Part shown: one piece after another, positions 17,493 to 27,497 of the stretch | Layout of the letters: the number at the start of each line of letters is the position of its first letter | Numbering within the stretch: position 1 is the first letter of the stretch | Assembly (NCBI RefSeq): GCF_002077135.1 | Contig: NZ_LDOS01000002.1 | Coordinates: 930,001 to 994,000, forward strand | Length of the DNA: 64,000 bases | Direction: 5' to 3' | DNA from: Metallibacterium scheffleri | GTDB lineage: Bacteria; Pseudomonadota; Gammaproteobacteria; Xanthomonadales; Rhodanobacteraceae | Translations under genes and position numbers: made by a program | The notes under the pieces: model-generated | Told to the model about the DNA's origin: nothing | Database searches by the model: none | Seen by the model: the letters and a program-made list of their open reading frames with translations, nothing else

Positions 17493-18347
17493 ATGAGCGC
17501 ACGCCTGCTCGACGGTCGCAAGGTCGCCGACGAATTACTGCAACGCATTGCCGCGCGGGTTGCCGTGCGCCGCGCGTCCGGCCACGTGCCGCCGAGTCTT
17601 GCCGTGGTGCTGGTGGGGGCCGATCCGGCCTCGGCGGTGTACGTACGCAACAAACGCCGTGCCAGCAAGCAGGTGGGTTTCAGCGCCCGCGACATTGATC
17701 TCCCGGCCACGGTCAGCCAGCCCGAGCTGATGGCGCTGATCAGCGAACTGAATCGTGATGCCTCGGTGCACGGCATTCTCGTGCAGCTACCGCTGCCGCC
17801 GCATCTGGACGCCACCGCTTTGATCAACCATATCGATCCGCGCAAGGACGTCGATGGCTTCCACGCCGAGAACGTCGGCCGCTTGGCACTGCGCCAGCTT
17901 GGTTTGCGCCCGTGCACGCCCAAGGGCGTGATGACGCTGCTGGCACACACCGATCGCCCGGTACGTGGCCAGCATGCGGTGGTGGTGGGTGTGTCCAACC
18001 ATGTCGGCCGGCCGCTGGTGCTGGAACTGCTGATCGCTGGCTGTACCACGACCTGCTGCCACAAGTTCACCCGTGACCTTGAACATCACGTGCGCGACGC
18101 CGACATCCTGATCGTCGCGGTTGGCAGGCCGGCGCTGGTGCCGGGCGCATGGATAAAGCCCGGTGCGGTGGTCATCGATGTGGGTATCAATCGTCTCGAC
18201 GATGGGCGCCTGATTGGCGATGTCGAATTCGCCGCCGCCGCCGAACGCGCCGCCTGGATCACGCCGGTGCCGGGCGGTGTCGGGCCGATGACCGTGGCCA
18301 CATTGATGGAAAACACGCTCGAGGCCGCCGAGGCGCTCGATCCATGA
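17493..18347 (+). CDS. folD: FolD: methylenetetrahydrofolate dehydrogenase/cyclohydrolase
   Basis: The 284-residue cytosolic enzyme interconverts 5,10-methylene-, methenyl- and 10-formyl-tetrahydrofolate with NADP, supplying one-carbon units for purines and formyl-methionine. Visible family motifs are YVRNKRRAS (catalytic Tyr/Lys region), [18 protein letters not shown] and the C-terminal [10 protein letters not shown] signature. Length is normal. A good sigma-70 promoter precedes it, and guaB follows 24 bases later, so a purine-related folD-guaB-guaA transcript is likely. The usual RSxxVGxP stretch reads VSNHVGRP here, a small departure in the NADP-binding loop. Confidence 0.96.
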   Translation: MSARLLDGRKVADELLQRIAARVAVRRASGHVPPSLAVVLVGADPASAVYVRNKRRASKQVGFSARDIDLPATVSQPELMALISELNRDASVHGILVQLPLPPHLDATALINHIDPRKDVDGFHAENVGRLALRQLGLRPCTPKGVMTLLAHTDRPVRGQHAVVVGVSNHVGRPLVLELLIAGCTTTCCHKFTRDLEHHVRDADILIVAVGRPALVPGAWIKPGAVVIDVGINRLDDGRLIGDVEFAAAAERAAWITPVPGGVGPMTVATLMENTLEAAEALDP

Positions 18348-19829
<1,482 letters not shown>

Positions 19830-19920
19830 TGCGGCAAGCGCATCGAGCGGCCACAGCGATTCCGGCTCGGGTTCCGGATCGCGACCAACCGGCACCAGCG
19901 TGCGAATCGCGGGGCAGGGA

Positions 19921-19955
19921 TCCCGAGTCCCGAGTCCCGAGTCCCGAGTCCCGAG
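19921..19955 (+). repeat. Five tandem copies of TCCCGAG abutting the guaA start
   Basis: Five perfect 7-bp units run from 19921 to 19955, ending five bases before the guaA ATG. They occupy the place where a Shine-Dalgarno sequence would lie, and none is visible. Similar CCCGAGTC-like strings occur in the metG linker (34700-34790). Copy-number change would alter the guaB-guaA spacer without touching a reading frame. Confidence 0.85.
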
Positions 19956-19960
19956 CCCCG

Positions 19961-21556
19961 ATGCCTATCAATATCCACTCCGACAAGATTCTGATCCTTG
20001 ATTTTGGCTCGCAGTACACGCAGCTCATCGCGCGGCGCGTGCGCGAGATTGGCGTGTATTGCGAGATCTGGGCCTGGGATCACGACCCCGAGGCAATCAC
20101 GCGCTTCGCTCCGCGAGGGATCATCCTCTCCGGTGGCCCCGAGTCGGTCACCGAAACGGCATCGCCACGCGCACCGCAGGCCGTGTTCAACCTGGGGGTG
20201 CCGCTGCTGGGCATCTGCTACGGCATGCAGAGCATGGCCGTGCAACTCGGCGGCAAAGTCGAGAGCGGCCACGCGCGCGAGTTTGGCTACGCGGCGATCG
20301 ACCTGAGCGCCGTTTCATGCGCGCTGTTCAACGGACTGGATGATCATGCCGATTCGCCGGACACAGCGGGTGGGAGAACCCGCAGGCTGGATGCATGGAT
20401 GTCACATGGCGATCGCGTCACCATGCTGCCACCGGGTTTCGATCTGGCTGCATCCACGGAGAGCATACCCATCGCCGCGATGCTCGATTCCAAGCGGCGC
20501 TGGTTTGGCGTGCAATTCCATCCCGAGGTCACGCACACGCGCCAGGGCGGCGAAATTCTGCGCCGCTTCGTCGTCGATGTGTGCGGCTGCGCGACCGCGT
20601 GGACGCCGGCGGGAATCATCGCCGATGCCATCGCATCGGTGCGCGCGCAGGTGGGCACGCAGCGCGTGCTGCTGGGCCTTTCGGGCGGCGTCGATTCATC
20701 CGTGGTCGCGGCCCTGCTCAAGCGTGCCATCGGTGCGCAGCTCATTTGCGTGTTCGTCGATACCGGCTTGTTGCGCCTGGCCGAAGGTGATCAGGTCATG
20801 GCGACCATGGCCGAGCACATGGGCGTGCAGGTGATCCGCATCAATGCCGCGCCTCGCTTTTTCACGGCACTGGCGGGCGTCAGTGATCCAGAAGCCAAGC
20901 GCAAGATCATCGGTCGTCTGTTCGTCGAGGTATTCGATGAAGAGGCCGGCAAGCTCAGCGATGTGCGCTGGCTGGCCCAGGGCACGATTTATCCCGATGT
21001 GATCGAATCCGCCGGAGCCAGGACCGGCAAGGCGCACGTGATCAAGAGCCACCACAATGTCGGCGGCCTGCCCGAGCGCATGAACCTCAGGCTCCTCGAA
21101 CCGTTGCGCGAATTGTTCAAGGACGAAGTGCGACGGATCGGTGTCGAGCTGGGCCTGCCGCACGCCATGGTGTATCGGCATCCGTTCCCGGGGCCTGGGC
21201 TTGGGGTGCGCGTGCTGGGCGAGGTTCGTGCCGAGTATGTCGCTCTGCTGCAGCATGCCGATGCGATTTTCATCGAGGAGCTGCGCAAGGCTGGTCTCTA
21301 TGACACGATCAGCCAAGCCTTCGCGGTATTTCTGCCGGTGAAATCGGTCGGCGTGGTGGGCGATGGTCGTGCCTACGAATGGGTGATCGCGCTGCGCGCA
21401 GTGGAAACCATCGATTTCATGACTGCGCGTTGGGCGCGTCTGCCCTATGAATTTCTCGAACTTGTTTCTTTGCGTATAATCAATGAATTACGTGATATTT
21501 CTCGCGTTGTTTATGATATTTCCAGCAAGCCGCCCGCAACGATTGAATGGGAATGA
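19961..21556 (+). CDS. guaA: GMP synthase (glutamine-hydrolysing)
   Basis: The 531-residue enzyme converts XMP to GMP using ATP and glutamine. The class I amidotransferase domain has Cys86 (GICYGMQ) and His/Glu in HPEV (about 188-191). The ATP-pyrophosphatase domain begins with the P-loop SGGVDSS (241-247), and the dimerisation domain ends in the conserved [10 protein letters not shown] small loop insertion lies near residues 128-142 compared with E. coli. ATG 19961 begins the conserved amidotransferase; in-frame codons upstream are repeat. The last 27 or so codons (21446-21526) are about one-third G+C with rare codons ATA and TTA, sharply unlike the rest, suggesting replacement of the 3' end. 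Confidence 0.97.
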   Translation: MPINIHSDKILILDFGSQYTQLIARRVREIGVYCEIWAWDHDPEAITRFAPRGIILSGGPESVTETASPRAPQAVFNLGVPLLGICYGMQSMAVQLGGKVESGHAREFGYAAIDLSAVSCALFNGLDDHADSPDTAGGRTRRLDAWMSHGDRVTMLPPGFDLAASTESIPIAAMLDSKRRWFGVQFHPEVTHTRQGGEILRRFVVDVCGCATAWTPAGIIADAIASVRAQVGTQRVLLGLSGGVDSSVVAALLKRAIGAQLICVFVDTGLLRLAEGDQVMATMAEHMGVQVIRINAAPRFFTALAGVSDPEAKRKIIGRLFVEVFDEEAGKLSDVRWLAQGTIYPDVIESAGARTGKAHVIKSHHNVGGLPERMNLRLLEPLRELFKDEVRRIGVELGLPHAMVYRHPFPGPGLGVRVLGEVRAEYVALLQHADAIFIEELRKAGLYDTISQAFAVFLPVKSVGVVGDGRAYEWVIALRAVETIDFMTARWARLPYEFLELVSLRIINELRDISRVVYDISSKPPATIEWE

Positions 21557-22026
21557 GCGCGTTGCCCGACTGGAGCGCTGATGACCAGCGCTGGATGCTG
21601 CGTGCGCTCGAACTAGCCCGTCACGCCGAGGATCAATTTGGCGAGGTTCCAGTCGGCGCGGTGCTCATTCTAGATGGCGAAATGATCGGCGCTGGCTGCA
21701 ATCGCAGCATCATCGACCATGACCCCAGTGCTCATGCCGAGATCGTGGCGCTACGCGATGCCGGCCAGCGCCTGCGCAACTATCGGTTCACCGGCACCAC
21801 GTTGTACGTCACGCTGGAGCCGTGCGCCATGTGTGCCATGGCCTTGATCCACGCGCGTGTCGCACGCGTCATCTACGCCGCGCCCGATCTCAAGACTGGC
21901 GCGGCCGGAAGCGTCTTCGACACGTTGATTTCCGCGCGCCACAATCATCGCATTGAAGTACGGCAGGGCTTGCAGGCCGACACTTCAGCATTGCTCCTGC
22001 GTGATTTCTTTAGGCAACGCCGTTGA
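21547..22026 (+). CDS. tadA: tRNA-specific adenosine deaminase TadA
   Basis: The 159-residue zinc deaminase converts adenosine-34 of tRNA-Arg(ACG) to inosine. The catalytic motifs are HAE (SAHAEIVAL; zinc His and proton-shuttle Glu) and PCAMC with the two zinc cysteines. The N-terminal [23 protein letters not shown] is typical of TadA rather than a free-nucleoside deaminase. ATG 21547 overlaps guaA by ten bases; an in-frame ATG at 21553, overlapping the guaA stop as ATGA, is equally possible. Translation is likely coupled to guaA. Confidence 0.95.
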   Translation: MGMSALPDWSADDQRWMLRALELARHAEDQFGEVPVGAVLILDGEMIGAGCNRSIIDHDPSAHAEIVALRDAGQRLRNYRFTGTTLYVTLEPCAMCAMALIHARVARVIYAAPDLKTGAAGSVFDTLISARHNHRIEVRQGLQADTSALLLRDFFRQRR

Positions 22027-22060
22027 GGTGCCAGTGGGTGCGGTAATAAGCAATCATATA

Positions 22061-22088
22061 ATTTTACATAATATGCATATGCGAAAGT
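22061..22088. other. dif-like Xer recombination site, degenerate
   Basis: Read on the plus strand, ATTTTACATAA matches the XerD arm of E. coli dif (ATTTAACATAA) at ten of eleven bases. The centre TATGCA matches TATACA at five of six, and TATGCG resembles the XerC arm if one T is missing. The whole lies in a short AT-rich island directly before a gene related to Xer activation factors. The one-base deletion argues against the functional chromosomal dif and for an element attachment scar. Similarity is seen; function is inferred. Confidence 0.42.
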
Positions 22089-22566
22089 CTGCACAGGGCG
22101 GCACGGACCCCGGAAAGCCGGCGCGGCACGTCCGGCCCGCCGCCTCTGGCACGTCAGCCCGGAAGGCTTCGGCGAGCTGCGCCGGTCCTGCCTGCTGAGC
22201 CGGCAAGCGGCGGCGGACTTCCTCGGCGTCAGCCTGCGCACCGTGGCCTACTGGGAGGCCGGGCGCTGCCGGGTGCCGTGGTCGGTGGTCCGGCTGCTGC
22301 GCATCCTGCGCTTGGGCGATCTGGGCGCACTGTCGCGGGACTGGGCGGGCTGGACCCTGCACGCTGGTGCGCTGCACAGCCCGGAAGGCCGCGCCTTCAC
22401 GCCTGCCGAATCGGCATGGTGGGCGCTGCTGCTGGCGCAGGCGCGCGCGTTCCGGGGGTGTAGGGCGGCAGCCCCGCGAGGCCGCAGGCCGTCCAGGTCA
22501 ATGCAGCAGATTCTCACAGCCCAGCCCTTGTCTATCGCTGGTCAATTTCCTATGATTGCGGGCTAA
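22074..22566 (+). pseudogene. VC1465-type phage/Xer activation factor gene, frameshifted remnant
   Basis: From about 22129 the frame encodes LWHVSPEGFGELRR, a helix-turn-helix (LSRQAAADFLGVSLRTVAYWEAG) and a W-x-G-W...SPEGR...LAQAR tail. These are the landmarks of the VC1465 family of filamentous-phage proteins, some of which activate Xer recombination. That frame has no ATG, GTG or TTG upstream of the domain. An ATG at 22074/22080 in another frame supplies a Lys/Arg-rich start that would join after a one-base shift near 22130. The C-terminus past about 22460 runs into unrelated sequence carrying the L36 promoter. It is probably a decayed remnant of an integrated element; a sequencing error is the alternative. 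Confidence 0.55.
22528..22556 (+). promoter_or_regulatory. Sigma-70 promoter of rpmJ
   Basis: TTGTCT (22528-22533) and TATGAT (22551-22556) are separated by exactly 17 bp. The expected start is near 22563, giving a leader of about 30 bases before the L36 ATG. Confidence 0.7.
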
Positions 22567-22592
22567 TGCTCGTTCCGGGCTGGAGCTGTGTC

Positions 22593-22718
22593 ATGAAAGT
22601 ATTGTCCTCGCTGAAATCCGCCAAGGCGCGTCATCGCGATTGCAAGATCGTGCGTCGCCGCGGCAAGGTCTTCGTGATTTGCAAGAGCAACCCGCGTTTC
22701 AAGGCGCGTCAACGCTGA
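22593..22718 (+). CDS. rpmJ: 50S ribosomal protein L36, type B
   Basis: The 41-residue basic protein reads [14 protein letters not shown] onward and contains [17 protein letters not shown] and ends RFKARQR. This is the type B (YkgO-like) L36, which lacks the four-ligand zinc site of type A; only two cysteines are present. It binds 23S rRNA in the large subunit. A 17-bp-spaced sigma-70 promoter precedes it and a hairpin terminator follows 23 bases after the stop, so it is a single-gene unit. In many Xanthomonadales this type appears to be the only L36 copy. Confidence 0.97.
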   Translation: MKVLSSLKSAKARHRDCKIVRRRGKVFVICKSNPRFKARQR

Positions 22719-22741
22719 GCGGCAATCTCACGGATACGCAT

Positions 22742-22773
22742 GATCGGGGCCGCGCAAGCGGCCTCGATCGTTT
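22742..22773 (+). terminator. Intrinsic terminator after rpmJ
   Basis: A 12-bp stem (22742-22753 with 22758-22769, one G-U pair) closes on a GCAA tetraloop and is followed by GTTTC. The T-run is short but the stem is strong and correctly placed. Confidence 0.65.
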
Positions 22774-22896
22774 CGCGACTTGTGTGGTCGATGTGCGCGC
22801 AAGGCCTTGATGCGCGAACTCCATCGCTGCATTGCCGTGGCACATCTGCTAAATAGCACGCGTGGCGCCCGTCCTGGCGCTTGGGGAGGATTAACC

Positions 22897-23217
22897 ATGA
22901 TGCGTCCAATTGCATTCCTGGGGCTGTGCGCGGCATCGACCCTGTTGATGATGTCGGCCGCAACGCATGCCGACACACTGCACACGCAGGTGCGACTCGA
23001 GAAGCATATGGATCTGCCGTCCGGCGGAATGAGCATGGCGCAAGTCGAGAGGCGTTTCGGCGCGCCCGAGCGCAAGTTGCCAGTGCGCGGCGGCGGCAGC
23101 CGCTGGCAACCGCCGATCCATCGCTGGGTGTACCCGGGCTACATTGTGTATTTCGAGCACAAGATCGTGATCCACAGCGTGGCCGATGCCCCCGCGGGCG
23201 AGCGTCCGGTGCATTGA
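22897..23217 (+). CDS. Small exported protein of unknown function upstream of aguA
   Basis: The 106-residue protein has a Sec signal peptide (hydrophobic about 5-18, likely cleavage after THA near residue 24). The mature part carries GMSMAQVERRFGAPERK, a motif reminiscent of SmpA/OmlA-type outer-membrane small proteins, and a Trp/Tyr-rich end (HRWVYPGYIVYFEH). ATG 22897 has a GGAGGA ribosome site at good spacing. Its TGA overlaps the aguA ATG by one base, so the two are translationally coupled. I cannot assign a function. Confidence 0.82.
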   Translation: MMRPIAFLGLCAASTLLMMSAATHADTLHTQVRLEKHMDLPSGGMSMAQVERRFGAPERKLPVRGGGSRWQPPIHRWVYPGYIVYFEHKIVIHSVADAPAGERPVH

Positions 23218-24275
23218 TGGTTGATCGGGCTTTGCGCTGGCCTGCTGAGTGGGAGCCGCAGGCCGGGGTTCTTGTCGCCTGGCCGCACGCACAAACCGAC
23301 TGGGCGGCGCGTCTGGCTGCGGTTGAGTCCAGCTACACGGCACTCGTCTGCGCCATCACACGCCACGAACGCTGCCTGATCTGTGTGGCTGATGCCGGGC
23401 TGCAGGCGCGCGCGCAGAACCTTCTGGTTGCGGCTGGTGCCCAATTGCAGCGCATACAGTTCGTCCAGGTGCCCTACGATGACACGTGGCTGCGTGATTC
23501 CGGCCCGATTGTGCTGCGCGACCAATTGGGCGACGAATTGGCATATGAGTATGCCGATTTTCACTTCACCGGCTGGGGCGGCAAGTTCAGCGCCGAGCGC
23601 GACGATGCCTTGATCCAGCGGCTGCTTGAACAAGATGTCTTCGTATCAGGCCGCCATGTTCCGCACGATTTCGCGCTCGAAGGTGGCGCAATCGAGGGCG
23701 ATGGCGCCGGGACGCTGTTGACGACCTGGCGCTGCCTGCATCAGCGTCATCCGCAATTGGACCGTGATGCGCTGGATGGCATCCTGCGCAAGGATCTCGG
23801 CGCGCAGCGCATACTCTGGTTGCAGCACGGCTATCTTGAAGGCGACGATACCGACGCGCATATCGACACGCTCGCGCGTTTCAGCCCTGACGGCGGCATC
23901 GTGTTTCAAGCCTGCGATGATCCGAGTGATGCCCACTACGCCGAACTCGGCGCAATGCGCGACGAACTCGCCGCACTGCGCGACGCGCAAGGCCGCCCGT
24001 ATCGTTTGCATGCCCTGCCCTGGGCGCGGCCGATCCGCGATGGCCAAAGGCGTCTGGCGGCTTCTTATGCAAACTATCTTGTCATCAATGGCGCCGTACT
24101 GGTGCCTGGCTACGACGACCCGGCTGATGCACAAGCAACGCGCATCATCGGCGCGGCGCATCCAGGTCGCAGTGTGGTGCAGGTTCGCTGCCGTGCGCTG
24201 ATCTGGCAGAACGGCAGCCTGCACTGCGTGACCATGCAAATCCCCGCTGGCGCGTTACGCGGGCCCGCAGGCTAA
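23217..24275 (+). CDS. aguA: Agmatine deiminase
   Basis: The 352-residue enzyme hydrolyses agmatine to N-carbamoylputrescine and ammonia, the first step of the arginine-decarboxylase route to putrescine. Guanidino-group-modifying motifs are visible: DDTWLRDSGP (substrate-binding acids), GGAIEGDG, and HGYLEGDDTDAHID with the catalytic His. The nucleophile is Cys337 in SLHCVT near the C-terminus. ATG 23217 shares its A with the stop of the preceding gene. aguB follows 26 bases after the stop, forming the standard two-step pathway. No arginine decarboxylase gene is in the window. Confidence 0.95.
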   Translation: MVDRALRWPAEWEPQAGVLVAWPHAQTDWAARLAAVESSYTALVCAITRHERCLICVADAGLQARAQNLLVAAGAQLQRIQFVQVPYDDTWLRDSGPIVLRDQLGDELAYEYADFHFTGWGGKFSAERDDALIQRLLEQDVFVSGRHVPHDFALEGGAIEGDGAGTLLTTWRCLHQRHPQLDRDALDGILRKDLGAQRILWLQHGYLEGDDTDAHIDTLARFSPDGGIVFQACDDPSDAHYAELGAMRDELAALRDAQGRPYRLHALPWARPIRDGQRRLAASYANYLVINGAVLVPGYDDPADAQATRIIGAAHPGRSVVQVRCRALIWQNGSLHCVTMQIPAGALRGPAG

Positions 24276-24301
24276 ACTTGCGCTTTGTCCGCGAGTTTTC
24301 C

Positions 24302-25189
24302 ATGCGTCGCACTCCATTGAAGCTGGCGCTGTTGCAACAGCGCGATCACGGCTCGGCTACCGCCAATCTAGAGGTTATTGCTGCGGAACTACGCGTCGTC
24401 GCGGCAGCGGGAGTGGAACTGGTCCTGCTGCAGGAATTGCACAATGGCGCGTATTTCTGCCAGCACGAGGCCGTGGCCGAGTTCGATCGCGCCGAGCCTA
24501 TTCCTGGTCCAACGACTGAATTCCTCGCCAGTCTGGCTGCCGAATTGCAGCTCGTGATCGTGGCCTCGCTGTTTGAGCGGCGCGCGCCGGGGCTTTATCA
24601 CAACACGGCTGTCGTGCTCGATAAAACATCAGGAATCGTCGGCAAATACCGGAAAATGCACATACCAGACGATCCTGGATTCTATGAAAAGTTCTACTTC
24701 GCGCCTGGCGACCTGGGCTTCGAGCCCATCCAGACTTCGGTCGGAAAACTCGGCGTACTGGTGTGCTGGGATCAGTGGTATCCAGAAGCCGCGCGGCTGA
24801 TGGCCTTGGCGGGCGCCGACGTGTTGCTCTACCCCACCGCCATCGGCTGGGATCGTGATGACGCCAGCGCCGAGCAGCAACGCCAGCGCGAGGCATGGAT
24901 CACCGTGCAGCGCGCACATGCCATCGCCAATGGCGTGCCGGTGGCGACGTGCAACCGTGTTGGCTTCGAGCCGCAGCCAGAGGGCGCGGGGGGCATCCAG
25001 TTCTGGGGCAGCAGTTTTGTGTGCGGTGCGCAGGGCGAGCTGCTGGCCCAGGCTGGCAGCGAACAGCCCGAACGCCTCGTGGTGCAAATCGATCTGCAGC
25101 GCAGCGAGGATGTGCGCCGCATCTGGCCGTTTTTGCGCGACCGGCGCATCGACGCCTACGGCGAGATTCTGCAGCGGTATCGTGATTGA
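24302..25189 (+). CDS. aguB: N-carbamoylputrescine amidase
   Basis: The 295-residue nitrilase-superfamily enzyme hydrolyses N-carbamoylputrescine to putrescine, CO2 and ammonia. The catalytic triad is Glu45 (LLQELHNG), Lys118 (KYRKMHIP) and Cys155 (LVCWDQWYPE). The last sequence is characteristic of AguB rather than other carbamoylases. ATG 24302 begins the conserved domain directly; an upstream in-frame start at 24278 would add unconserved residues. The TGA overlaps the TraB-family ATG by one base. With aguA it completes the agmatine-to-putrescine pathway. Confidence 0.95.
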   Translation: MRRTPLKLALLQQRDHGSATANLEVIAAELRVVAAAGVELVLLQELHNGAYFCQHEAVAEFDRAEPIPGPTTEFLASLAAELQLVIVASLFERRAPGLYHNTAVVLDKTSGIVGKYRKMHIPDDPGFYEKFYFAPGDLGFEPIQTSVGKLGVLVCWDQWYPEAARLMALAGADVLLYPTAIGWDRDDASAEQQRQREAWITVQRAHAIANGVPVATCNRVGFEPQPEGAGGIQFWGSSFVCGAQGELLAQAGSEQPERLVVQIDLQRSEDVRRIWPFLRDRRIDAYGEILQRYRD

Positions 25190-26412
25190 TGGACACCCCC
25201 CTCCCCTCCAGCGATACGCCACCAGCTTTGCCCGCGCAACCCATCGCGCGGGTCGAGCGCTGGGGCGTGGAGTTCGTGCTGCTGGGTACGGCGCATGTAT
25301 CGCGGCACAGCGTCGATGCGGTGCGCGCGCTGCTCGAAACCGAGCACTTCGACGCGGTGGCGGTCGAGCTGTGCAGCAGTCGTGCCGCAGGCTTGCGCGA
25401 TCCAGAACAGATTCGACAGATGGATCTGTTCCGCGTGATTCGCGATGGCAAGGTCGGCATGGTCGCGGCCAGCTTGGCACTGGGCGCGTTTCAACGCCGC
25501 CTGGCCGAGCGTTTCGGCGTCGAACCGGGTGCCGAAATGCTGGCCGCGATGGACGGCGCCGACGCGCGTGCGCTGCCGTGCTGGCTGATTGATCGCGAGG
25601 TCGGCACGACACTCAAGCGCGCCTGGCGCAATGTCGGCTTCGGCGAGCGCATGCGCATACTCGGCAGCCTCGGTGCCAGTGTGTTCGGCGGTGAGGAAAC
25701 CAGCGAAAAGGACATCGAGGCGCTCAAGCAAGGCGACATGCTTGAAGATGCTTTCGGCGAGTTCGCGCGCGATTCCGCCACCTTGTTCCGCAGTCTGATC
25801 GGGGAGCGCGATCGCTTCATGGCGGCCTCACTGCAACAGCAGGTCGAACGCGCGCCACAGGTGCGCCGCGTGCTGGTGGTGATTGGTGCTGGGCACTTGG
25901 CTGGGCTGTCGCAGATGTTGCGCGAAGGCGAATGGCAGGCGCAGCGCGAGCTGCTCGAGCTCAATCGCATCCCGCCGGCATCGCGCTGGCCGAAATGGAT
26001 CGCCATCGGCATGGTGCTCGCGCTATTCGCGGTGATCGCCTATGCGTTTTTCAGGAGCCCCGCGCTGGGTTTCAGCACCCTGCTTGACTGGGCCCTGTTC
26101 ACCGCGGGGTTGGCCGCGCTGGGCGGCATACTGGCGGGTGGGCACCCATTGAGCATTCTGGTAGGAGCCGTGGTGGCGCCGTTCAAGCCGATCCGCATCC
26201 TGCCTCCGGGCGCGTTCGCGGCAATGACCGAACTGCTGCTGCGGCGCCCGCGCGTCGCCGATTTCGAAGCCCTGAAGGGCGATCTGGTGCGCTGGCGCGG
26301 TTGGTGGCGCAATCGCGTAGCGCGCATCCTGCTCTTGTTCATGCTGGTCAATCTGGGCGCGCTCGCTGGTGAGTACATCGCCGGCATCAAGATATTGCGC
26401 GCGGTATTTTGA
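25189..26412 (+). CDS. TraB-family membrane protein
   Basis: The 407-residue protein has an N-terminal TraB/PrgY domain, with LLGTAHVS near residue 30, VAVELC near 60 and VIGAGHLAG near 232. Three or four C-terminal transmembrane segments follow (about 268-287, 296-320, 380-400). The conserved GTAH, E and GxGH residues suggest a metalloprotease-like fold related to TIKI/GumN; PrgY of enterococci is proposed to break down peptide pheromone. The substrate here is unknown. The ATG overlaps the aguB stop, suggesting co-transcription with the putrescine genes. Confidence 0.85.
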   Translation: MDTPLPSSDTPPALPAQPIARVERWGVEFVLLGTAHVSRHSVDAVRALLETEHFDAVAVELCSSRAAGLRDPEQIRQMDLFRVIRDGKVGMVAASLALGAFQRRLAERFGVEPGAEMLAAMDGADARALPCWLIDREVGTTLKRAWRNVGFGERMRILGSLGASVFGGEETSEKDIEALKQGDMLEDAFGEFARDSATLFRSLIGERDRFMAASLQQQVERAPQVRRVLVVIGAGHLAGLSQMLREGEWQAQRELLELNRIPPASRWPKWIAIGMVLALFAVIAYAFFRSPALGFSTLLDWALFTAGLAALGGILAGGHPLSILVGAVVAPFKPIRILPPGAFAAMTELLLRRPRVADFEALKGDLVRWRGWWRNRVARILLLFMLVNLGALAGEYIAGIKILRAVF

Positions 26413-26429
26413 GGCGTTTGCGGCACAGC

Positions 26430-26912
26430 TCAATATGGCGAGCGCAGGTAGAGCACCGCCGCAAGCGCCAGATGCAAGCCCAACACGGCTAATGAAATCA
26501 CCACGCGCAAGCGCCTGAAAGCAGATGGCCATGCCGTATCGCCCGCATCGCGCCGCAGCCACACCGCAAAGCCCATGCCGGTCATGGCAACCGCCAATGG
26601 AATCCATACCGGCACCAGCAAAAGCGCGGCGAAGCCAAGCAGGCCGGGAATAACCGCCTCGATCAAACGCGCGGCATCTTCGTTCAAGGCCAACGCCCTG
26701 CCCCAGCGCATGCCACCCACAAAGCTCAGAACGAGCGCGGCATAGAGCTCAAACACGATGGCGCCCGCCATCCAGTGCGTCGTGGGACTCGCGGCGTAAA
26801 TCAACGCCGCCAGCAGTGGCAGCAGCCCAGCCAGGCTCAGGGTCCATGCCATGCGCATCGGCGCATTCACGCTGTCTGCTGTAGCAGACGACGGTGGCTT
26901 CGGTGCGTTCAT
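26430..26912 (-). CDS. DUF3429-family membrane protein
   Basis: The 160-residue protein has five predicted helices (about 24-40, 48-68, 85-100, 104-120, 138-155) and the FVGGMRWGRAL stretch typical of DUF3429. Function is unknown. ATG 26912 is chosen over a TTG five codons upstream. It converges with the TraB gene across 17 bases, with no visible terminator. Confidence 0.85.
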   Translation of the reverse strand: MNAPKPPSSATADSVNAPMRMAWTLSLAGLLPLLAALIYAASPTTHWMAGAIVFELYAALVLSFVGGMRWGRALALNEDAARLIEAVIPGLLGFAALLLVPVWIPLAVAMTGMGFAVWLRRDAGDTAWPSAFRRLRVVISLAVLGLHLALAAVLYLRSPY

Positions 26913-27106
26913 GCGCAGATCCGTCAAACGGCGCTAGAGCATAGACGAAGCGCGCATCAGCGCAGCATGCGCAAGGCTTGCCGATTCCGGCGCTGCGCAC
27001 GGCGCCATGACGGATTGATTCTGTGTATGGGCCCGTCCTAGATGACTGTGAGGCGTGCTGTCAAGTTTTGATACTGAACAGCAGATAAACAGATCCGAGC
27101 ATCAGC

Positions 27107-27134
27107 TTGACCTCTTCTGACATGGTGATATAGT
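27107..27134 (+). promoter_or_regulatory. Sigma-70 promoter of the small-peptide/GntR/ABC operon
   Basis: TTGACC (27107-27112) and TATAGT (27129-27134) are 16 bp apart, with TG one base upstream of the -10 (extended). The expected start is near 27141, leaving a leader of about 38 bases. The AT-rich stretch 27060-27170 around it, including a GTCAAGTTTTGATACTGAAC segment, is a natural place for the GntR operator. The gap 26913-27178 contains no gene I can support. Confidence 0.7.
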
Positions 27135-27178
27135 TCAATACAACACCACTTTAGCAACTGACCAAAACGGAGCGCCGC

Positions 27179-27307
27179 ATGAACATCAAAACCATCCGCA
27201 CCCTCGCTGTATTGGCCTCGATTCTGATGACCGTGGCCATGCTCGCCGGCGTCCGCGCCGGATTTCAGGTGGCGCCGATCCATGCGCCGCATGCCTTGGT
27301 GCGCTGA
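27179..27307 (+). CDS. Small hydrophobic peptide 1 of a three-member set
   Basis: This 42-residue peptide has a Lys/Arg N-terminus, one hydrophobic segment (about 8-24) ending in MLAGVRAGF, and a short His/Pro tail (PIHAPH). GGAG lies about eight bases before the ATG. It is the first gene behind a clear promoter. The MLAGVRAGF segment recurs as LLAGARSGF and LLGARAGC at the same distance from the start in the next two frames. It is probably a membrane-anchored or exported peptide. No known family is recognised. Confidence 0.68.
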   Translation: MNIKTIRTLAVLASILMTVAMLAGVRAGFQVAPIHAPHALVR

Positions 27308-27349
27308 CCAATCGCCCGGTCGCGCATCGAATCACCCTCGGAGTTGACC

Positions 27350-27484
27350 ATGAACCTGTCCAGGATCGCCATCATCACCGCCGCCACATTCATCACCCTG
27401 CTGCTGCTGGCCGGTGCACGCAGCGGCTTCAGCGGCTACACCGTCGCCGTGCACACGGCCACGGCCAACACGCAACCGGTTTGA
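27350..27484 (+). CDS. Small hydrophobic peptide 2 of a three-member set
   Basis: The 44-residue peptide has a hydrophobic core (about 6-21) ending in LLAGARSGF and a Thr/Val/His-rich tail. A GGAG ribosome site lies eight bases before ATG 27350. It lies 42 bases after peptide 1 and 13 before peptide 3. Size, hydrophobic profile and the shared motif suggest duplication from a common ancestor, although the DNA is well diverged. Function is unknown. Confidence 0.68.
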   Translation: MNLSRIAIITAATFITLLLLAGARSGFSGYTVAVHTATANTQPV

Positions 27485-27497
27485 GTGAGGCACCGCC

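Noticed and set aside
22780-22896. Longer N-terminus for the small protein upstream of aguA
   Set aside because: The added residues would precede a complete signal peptide, and the GGAGGA site favours ATG 22897.
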